Assembly (NCBI GenBank): GCA_020024555.1
Contig: JAHHTQ010000021.1
Coordinates: 1 to 35,661 of the forward strand
DNA from: Angelakisella sp.
GTDB lineage: Bacteria; Bacillota; Clostridia; Oscillospirales; Ruminococcaceae
Length of the DNA: 35,661 nucleotides
Reading direction: 5' to 3'
Shown here: positions 31,171 through 35,661 of the stretch, piece by piece
How the letters are laid out: each line of letters opens with the position of its first letter
Numbering within the stretch: the first letter of the stretch is position 1
Program-made: the position numbers and the translations under genes
The notes under the pieces: generated by a model
The model's database searches: none
Seen by the model: the letters and a program-made list of their open reading frames with translations, nothing else
Told to the model about the DNA's origin: nothing

Positions 31171-31965
31171 ATGAGCAATACAGTTTTAAAAATAGAAAAT
31201 TTGACTGTAAACTATGACAATAACCACACAGCGCTGGAAAATATTAATCTGAGCGTAAAAGAAAAAGAATATCTTTGCATATTGGGACAAAATGGAGGTG
31301 GCAAAACAACGCTTTTAAAATCAATATTGGGACTGCTTCCACTTGCGAAAGGCAGTATAACGATATGCGGTAAAAGTATAAAAGACGGAAGAAAGCTTGT
31401 AGGTTATGTCCCTCAGTTTTCTATGCAGGATAAATCTTTTCCGATAACAGCGCTTGAAGTTGTTTTAACGGGAATGCAAAAAAGTTCATTGCAAATTTTT
31501 TACAAATATACAAATGCGCAAAAAGAAATGGCGTTACATTTATTGGAACAAATGGGAATAGCAGACCTTGCAAAACAGCAGATGAATGAGCTTTCGGGAG
31601 GACAAATACAAAGAGTATTGATAGCTAGGGCAATGGCTGTAAATCCTCAGATACTTTTGCTTGACGAACCTACCGCAAGCGTAGATCCGGCATCTCGTGA
31701 AACAATATACGGATTATTGGATAAACTTCATACAAAAAAAACAATAATACTTGTCACGCACGATTTAATGGCTGTTTCTCAAAAAGTGGATAGTATAGCC
31801 TGTTTAAATAAAACATTGGTATACCATGGTGAGCCGAAACTTACCGAGGAGACAGTAAACTCAATGTTTGGTTGTCCTGTGGATTTGATAGCGCATGGCG
31901 TACCGCACAGGGTACTTTCCACGCACACACATTGTAACTGTAATGAGGGGGGACATAAATGTTAA
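31171..31965 (+). CDS. znuC: Zinc/manganese ABC transporter ATP-binding protein
   Basis: A 264-residue ATPase of the metal (Znu/Mnt) family: Walker A GQNGGGKTT at 39-47, PQFSMQDKSFPITALEVVL, the signature LSGGQIQR and Walker B LLLDEPTASVD. The C-terminal tail from about residue 243 is rich in His and Cys (HGVPHRVLSTHTHCNCNEG, ending HKC), a probable metal-sensing or metal-binding tail. The ATG follows GAGGGAG. The stop overlaps the permease start by seven bases. No solute-binding protein gene is nearby. Zinc is more likely than manganese given the tail. Confidence 0.9.
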   Translation: MSNTVLKIENLTVNYDNNHTALENINLSVKEKEYLCILGQNGGGKTTLLKSILGLLPLAKGSITICGKSIKDGRKLVGYVPQFSMQDKSFPITALEVVLTGMQKSSLQIFYKYTNAQKEMALHLLEQMGIADLAKQQMNELSGGQIQRVLIARAMAVNPQILLLDEPTASVDPASRETIYGLLDKLHTKKTIILVTHDLMAVSQKVDSIACLNKTLVYHGEPKLTEETVNSMFGCPVDLIAHGVPHRVLSTHTHCNCNEGGHKC

Positions 31966-32786
31966 ATGCAATTTTTAAGTATGAATTTTTGCAAAATGCA
32001 GTGTTCACAGCAATTTTTGCAAGTATTGTATGTGGAATAATAGGTGTAATAATAGTACAAAAAAAATTGATAATGATGAGTGGGGGAATAGCGCATACTG
32101 CTTATGGTGGGGTAGGTCTCGCCTATCTGCTTGGATATGAACCTATGTTTGGCGCAGTTGTTTTTTCATTGATAGCATCACTCGGACTTGGATATATTAA
32201 AAGAAAGAATAAAGAAAACAGTGAAGTTGCGCTGGGAATTTTTTGGTCGCTGGGTATGGCTGTCGGCATTATAAGCGTGAGTCTAAGTTCAGGGTACCCG
32301 CCTGATATGAATTCATATTTATTCGGAAATATTTTATCTGTTACAAAAAGCAATGTGAATATAATTCTAATGCTTACTGTTATAACAATATTTTTAATAT
32401 TTGCTTTCTATCCTTACTGGAAAACATATCTGTTTGACGATGTATTCGCGCAGATAAAGGGTCTGCCTGTTGTATTTATGGAATATTTACTTTTGGTACT
32501 GATTGCAATTACAGTAGTAATTTTAATAAAAGTTGCGGGTATAATGTTAATAATAGCTCTTCTTACCGTACCTGCGGTAACAGCAAGTTTACTTAGCAAA
32601 AAATTAAATACAAGAATGCTCCTTGCATCAGCGTTCGGTATGATTTATTCTCTTTTGGGATTATATTTTTCATATATCTTGGATATTCCGTCAGGAGCTA
32701 CAATAATAATTGTTTCAGTACTTGGTTATATGACAGTGTATATGTTGAAAAAAATATGTAAGCTGTCAAAAAAGACAGCTTTGTAA
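31959..32786 (+). CDS. znuB: Zinc/manganese ABC transporter permease
   Basis: A 275-residue ABC-3 family permease with about eight membrane helices, including the pattern GGIAHTAYGGVGLAYLLG and KVAGIMLIIALLTVPAVTASLL typical of the family. It overlaps znuC, so the two are translationally coupled. It completes the membrane part of the importer; a binding lipoprotein must be encoded elsewhere. The 3' end carries a hairpin (AAGCTGTC/GACAGCTT, 32760-32781). Confidence 0.93.
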   Translation: MLNAIFKYEFLQNAVFTAIFASIVCGIIGVIIVQKKLIMMSGGIAHTAYGGVGLAYLLGYEPMFGAVVFSLIASLGLGYIKRKNKENSEVALGIFWSLGMAVGIISVSLSSGYPPDMNSYLFGNILSVTKSNVNIILMLTVITIFLIFAFYPYWKTYLFDDVFAQIKGLPVVFMEYLLLVLIAITVVILIKVAGIMLIIALLTVPAVTASLLSKKLNTRMLLASAFGMIYSLLGLYFSYILDIPSGATIIIVSVLGYMTVYMLKKICKLSKKTAL

Positions 32787-32799
32787 CAATAATTGTTAC
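32783..32799. other. Perfect 17-base palindrome over the znuB stop
   Basis: GTAACAAT, A, ATTGTTAC is an uninterrupted palindrome overlapping the stop codon. With no loop it suits a protein-binding site better than a hairpin. A loose hairpin (GTGGATT/AATCCAC, 32808-32842) follows and may terminate the znu transcript. Confidence 0.4.
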
Positions 32800-32926
32800 G
32801 TGGTTGGTGGATTTTTTGTGTTCTGTTAAAAAAACAATCCACAGAATGATGCTCACCTTGTTAAAAAGTAAAGAAGATAAAGAATAGTATTCAAAAAAAC
32901 TATTTTAGGAGGATTTTGCAAGGATT

Positions 32927-33127
32927 TTATTTCATCATTGCCGATGTTACACCATTTACCATACCGTTAATGGCAGTTATTGCTTGATTCATAGATTTTT
33001 TTGCGGCCTTTTTTAAAGCGCGTTTTTTTGATTTAGGGGAATTTTTCAGCATAACAGCAGCAGTACCCATTGTAAGAGCCGCTGTCGCTATACCGATAGT
33101 TGTTGCGGTAACAGCTGTTTTCTTCAT
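32927..33127 (-). CDS. Small membrane protein with basic helical tail
   Basis: A 66-residue protein. Residues 5-27 form a small-residue-rich membrane helix (TAVTATTIGIATAALTMGTA), followed by a strongly basic stretch (KNSPKSKKRALKKAAKKS) and an amphipathic helix. The ATG at 33127 follows CGGAGG at a rather long spacing of about 11 bases; an upstream in-frame start would place that site inside the gene. Such Ala/Thr-rich, Lys-rich peptides are common and uncharacterised in Clostridia. A large dyad lies upstream. Function unknown. Confidence 0.6.
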   Translation of the reverse strand: MKKTAVTATTIGIATAALTMGTAAVMLKNSPKSKKRALKKAAKKSMNQAITAINGMVNGVTSAMMK

Positions 33128-33152
33128 AAATTTCAATACCTCCGAAGATAAA

Positions 33153-33236
33153 AGTGTCAATAAATTTTCAATATCAATATATGAAAATCAATTAAAAGTT
33201 TTTATTTGATTTTTGATATTGTTATATATCGACACT
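33153..33236. other. Large imperfect dyad upstream of the small membrane protein gene
   Basis: Three nested complementary blocks occur in order: AGTGTC (33153-33158) with GACACT (33231-33236), CAATATCA (33169-33176) with TGATATTG (33214-33221), and AAAATCAA (33184-33191) with TTGATTTT (33206-33213). It occupies the likely promoter/leader of the minus-strand gene at 33127. The remainder of the gap to 33481 is AT-rich and shows only a short palindrome CACAAA/TTTGTG at 33445-33458. Confidence 0.45.
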
Positions 33237-33481
33237 ATTATATTATCCATATATACATTAAATAACTCATAGAAAATATATACAGTAAAACAAAATTTTA
33301 CCTATTGCACAAACTATATAGTTTTAGTAGTATAAATATGTTTATTTTGTATGAACAATAAAAAAATTAGAATAAACACGGAAATCACATAATAAAAATT
33401 TAATAAAAATTTATGTACAATAAATAATTTTTATGTTAGTAATACACAAATGTTTGTGCTTTTTATAAGAAAATTTTTAAT

Positions 33482-33511
33482 TTGCAACAATAAGATTTTA
33501 AAGATTATAAT
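33482..33511 (+). promoter_or_regulatory. pdxK promoter
   Basis: TTGCAA (33482-33487), an 18-base spacer and TATAAT (33506-33511). It would give a leader of only about 12 bases carrying the AGAGGTG ribosome site. Confidence 0.55.
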
Positions 33512-33529
33512 AATAATAAGAGGTGTACA

Positions 33530-34402
33530 ATGTTTACAAAAAAACATAAACGAGTAGTGGCAATACATGACTTATCAGGTTTTGGCAGATGTTCATTGTC
33601 TGTTATTTTGCCTGTAATGTCAGCAATGGGCGTACAGGTTTGTCCTGTGCCTACTGCTGTTTTATCAACACATACAGGTGGCTTCGGCGAAGTAGCGGCG
33701 GTGGACTTGACAGACTATGTAATCGGTACTTTGGAGCATTACAAAAAGTTAAATTTGGAAATGGATTGCGTTTATACCGGATACTTAAATTCCGTAAAAC
33801 AGGTAGAACATTGCAAGGAATATTTTAAATTTTTTGATAATGCCTTAAAAGTGGTAGATCCTGTTATGGGTGATCATGGAAAGCTATACCGCTCTTTTAC
33901 AAATGAGCTTGTAGACGGAATATGTGAACTTGTAAAGAGCGCTGATATAATAACTCCGAATATGACAGAGGCAAGTATTATTCTAAATGAGAATATGCCA
34001 ATGGACAGATTGACAACAGCGCAGGCAAGGACAATGCTTGCAAAGCTTTCGTCAAAAGGCCCTAAAAAAGTTGTTATAACAGGAGTGGTACTCGCAACAG
34101 GCGAATATGCGAATATTTCTTACGACAGCGATAACGGTACATATTGGAAAAGTTGTTCGCAACATTTGCCTGTAAGTTATCCCGGAACAGGGGATATTTT
34201 TGCGGCAGTGCTTACAGCGGCGGTGATGTGTGGCGACAGCTTACCTATGGCAGTTGACAGGGCAACACGTTTTGTGGAAATAGCCATAAAGACTACATAC
34301 AGTTACAGCACGCCTACCCGTGAAGGAGTAATGATGGAGGAGGCGCTGAAATGGCTGATAACGTCATTCAGCGAAATTCCGCAAGGGTATGAAACATTGT
34401 AA
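33530..34402 (+). CDS. pdxK: Pyridoxal/pyridoxamine kinase
   Basis: A 290-residue PfkB-like (ribokinase fold) kinase. It has the N-terminal substrate region HDLSGFGRCSLSVILPVM, the PVMGD stretch (111-115), ITPNMTEA, and the anion-hole/catalytic motif GTGD at 219-222. It phosphorylates B6 vitamers for salvage into pyridoxal phosphate. A stray distance from ThiD-type enzymes is indicated by the PdxY/PdxK-type start. The next gene, 38 bases on, encodes a vitamin-type transporter component, which supports B6 salvage. Confidence 0.9.
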   Translation: MFTKKHKRVVAIHDLSGFGRCSLSVILPVMSAMGVQVCPVPTAVLSTHTGGFGEVAAVDLTDYVIGTLEHYKKLNLEMDCVYTGYLNSVKQVEHCKEYFKFFDNALKVVDPVMGDHGKLYRSFTNELVDGICELVKSADIITPNMTEASIILNENMPMDRLTTAQARTMLAKLSSKGPKKVVITGVVLATGEYANISYDSDNGTYWKSCSQHLPVSYPGTGDIFAAVLTAAVMCGDSLPMAVDRATRFVEIAIKTTYSYSTPTREGVMMEEALKWLITSFSEIPQGYETL

Positions 34403-34440
34403 AACTCTTAATATTGTGAATTTATTGAGAGGGAAGAACT

Positions 34441-35520
34441 ATGAGTACAAACGAGATTGAAAATTATGTACTGATTAACCAAAGGAACATAGCAGAAGGT
34501 TCTGCAAAAGCATTAAAAACAAAGTTATCAACACTTAAAGAAGAAAAAAAGGAAGATGTTTATAACTATAACCATAAGGACCCCACCGCAGTATTTATAT
34601 CGTCTGTTATATTGGGAATTTTTGGTGTAGATAGATTTATGCTGGGAAAAGTGCCGTCAGGTGTGGCAAAATTTATATTGGGCTTATTGTTTGTGGGACT
34701 GAGTATTCCTAACTATACAATCAGTTTTGCAAAAACCTTTATCGGTTTAAAAGTGGCTGAGGTTACTCCGCAGACGCAAGCGATATTTTTAATTTTGCAA
34801 ATAATTTTCGGAGCTGTATTTTTAAGTTTCTATTTTTATGATGTTTGTACTGCTTATAAACGCGCGCAGAAATTTAATACAGAAAAATTGGCGCTGATAA
34901 TGGCAGGACAATATGAAAAGAAACCGTTTAATATATACGATTTTGCGGTGGTGGGTTTAATGGCGGCTGTTGTTTTCGTAACAACATATTTCTTTAAAAT
35001 TGAGATACCTACACCAACAGGAACAACAATGCTTAAAGTTGCAAATGTATTTTGTATATTATCCGGACTTTTGTTTGGTGGTTTACGTGGAGGACTTGCC
35101 TCGGGTATAGGTTCGTTTTTGTTTGATTTAACAAACCCACGTTTTATAGCGTCTGCGCCAACTACGCTTTTAAACTTTTTCTTGATGGCGTATATTTGCG
35201 GTGTTATAGCAAACCATAACACTACAAAGATTACAGTAAATGCTGATTATTCGGTAAAAGTAGAGAAAAAAGATACAAGCATACTCAGAACAATAGTTGC
35301 GGCAACCATAGGCTCGGTTAGTTATACATTTTTGTATTTTGTAAAGAGTGTAATTAATCTTATGCTTGCGGGCAGCGTATTTTCTGCGGCGGCGGTTGCT
35401 GTTATGCCAAAAATGGTGGCATCTGGTATTAATGCTGTGATAGCGATAGTTTTTGCTTCGTTAATTGCGCCTTCGCTGAAAAAAGCGTTGAAAAAAGCTA
35501 ATATAAAAGTTATAAGATAA
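34441..35520 (+). CDS. TM2 domain - ECF transporter S-component fusion
   Basis: A 359-residue membrane protein. After a charged head of about 45 residues, a TM2-like domain occupies about 48-150 (SSVILGIFGVDRFMLGK and a second helix with YFYDVCTAYKRAQ). From about 165 onward an ECF substrate-binding S component follows, with AAVVFVTTYFFKIEIPTPTGTTMLKVANVFCILSGLLFGGLRGGLASGIGSFLFDLTNP, six helices in all. S components capture a vitamin or cofactor and dock with the shared EcfAA'T module, which is not in the window. The pdxK neighbour suggests pyridoxine/pyridoxal as substrate. Fusion with TM2 is unusual. The ATG follows GAGAGGGA. Confidence 0.8.
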   Translation: MSTNEIENYVLINQRNIAEGSAKALKTKLSTLKEEKKEDVYNYNHKDPTAVFISSVILGIFGVDRFMLGKVPSGVAKFILGLLFVGLSIPNYTISFAKTFIGLKVAEVTPQTQAIFLILQIIFGAVFLSFYFYDVCTAYKRAQKFNTEKLALIMAGQYEKKPFNIYDFAVVGLMAAVVFVTTYFFKIEIPTPTGTTMLKVANVFCILSGLLFGGLRGGLASGIGSFLFDLTNPRFIASAPTTLLNFFLMAYICGVIANHNTTKITVNADYSVKVEKKDTSILRTIVAATIGSVSYTFLYFVKSVINLMLAGSVFSAAAVAVMPKMVASGINAVIAIVFASLIAPSLKKALKKANIKVIR

Positions 35521-35544
35521 ATATTGCAATAGGTCACTGTTTCT

Positions 35545-35661
35545 ATGTACGGCGATTGCAGTGTGTCAAAAAAAACTTCACAATCAATATACTATGTATC
35601 TGCGCGCGATAATCTTACATTGTGGGATAAACTGAATACCAGTAATTCAGACGATGATGTG
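35545..35661 (+). CDS. Possible start of a gene, cut by the window edge
   Basis: From ATG 35545 a reading frame stays open for 39 codons to the window end (MYGDCSVSKKTSQSIYYVSA and on). Base composition is richer in G and C than the surrounding gap, but the upstream AGG is a weak ribosome site. The peptide is not recognised. Confidence 0.35.
   Translation, partial: MYGDCSVSKKTSQSIYYVSARDNLTLWDKLNTSNSDDDV

Noticed and set aside
32783..32799. Zur box controlling znuCB
   Set aside because: The palindrome lies at the 3' end of the operon, not at its promoter, and does not match the known Bacillus Zur consensus well.
32920..32991. Plus-strand 23-codon frame starting TTG behind AGGAGG
   Set aside because: It is antisense to the small membrane protein gene, very short, and of unremarkable composition; probably chance.

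Overview
The window looks like chromosomal DNA of a low-GC, endospore-forming Clostridia (Firmicutes). Evidence: AT-rich intergenic DNA, strong AGGAGG-type ribosome binding sites, sigma-A promoters with 16-18 bp spacers, an alpha/beta small acid-soluble spore protein, a Gram-positive LexA, the Asp23/FakA pair, RqcH, and two perfect parS sites beside parAB. The parAB/parS block suggests the origin-proximal part of the chromosome; no dnaA or DnaA-box cluster is visible. I cannot name a species.

Layout. 1-3060: tRNA-Tyr, tRNA-Thr and tRNA-Pro genes, a NusG domain II membrane protein, an orphan MacB/LolD-type ABC ATPase, the spore protein, an unknown protein and two copies of a dispersed multi-hairpin repeat. 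3172-5897: lexA with an operator over its -35 box, hemW (which appears to start at AUA), a probable 6S-like structured RNA and a YfcE-type phosphoesterase. 5994-7714: a structured intergenic element, a three-gene operon of small unknown proteins, and the third repeat copy bracketed by two near-identical hairpins. 7774-11095: mscS, a membrane-anchored protein with a vestigial leucine-rich repeat, and rqcH. 11277-12907: a small accessory-looking unit (membrane-linked HTH regulator and a 45-residue membrane peptide) and a polytopic membrane protein. 13188-16296: an 890-residue Fe-S/FAD oxidoreductase and hypA. 16399-20347: an OmpR-type two-component system followed by an HtrA protease.

20435-30028 is almost all minus strand: parA-parB-serS, a phosphohexomutase followed by a HAD phosphatase (again with an apparent AUA start), asp23-fakA, an orphan peptide-type solute-binding lipoprotein and trmL. 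One parS lies upstream of parA and the other in the trmL/lipoprotein junction. 30177-35661: ymdB, znuC-znuB, a small membrane protein with a large dyad upstream, and pdxK beside a TM2-ECF S-component fusion, probably a B6 salvage pair.

Most genes are housekeeping. The points most worth following are: two genes whose essential N-termini can only be translated from a non-AUG (AUA) codon behind an ideal Shine-Dalgarno; the mosaic hairpin repeat that sits against terminators; the paired palindromes with compensatory stem changes; the 6S-like RNA; the small-protein operon; and the TM2-ECF fusion next to pyridoxal kinase. All calls come from reading sequence alone; no database search or folding program was run.
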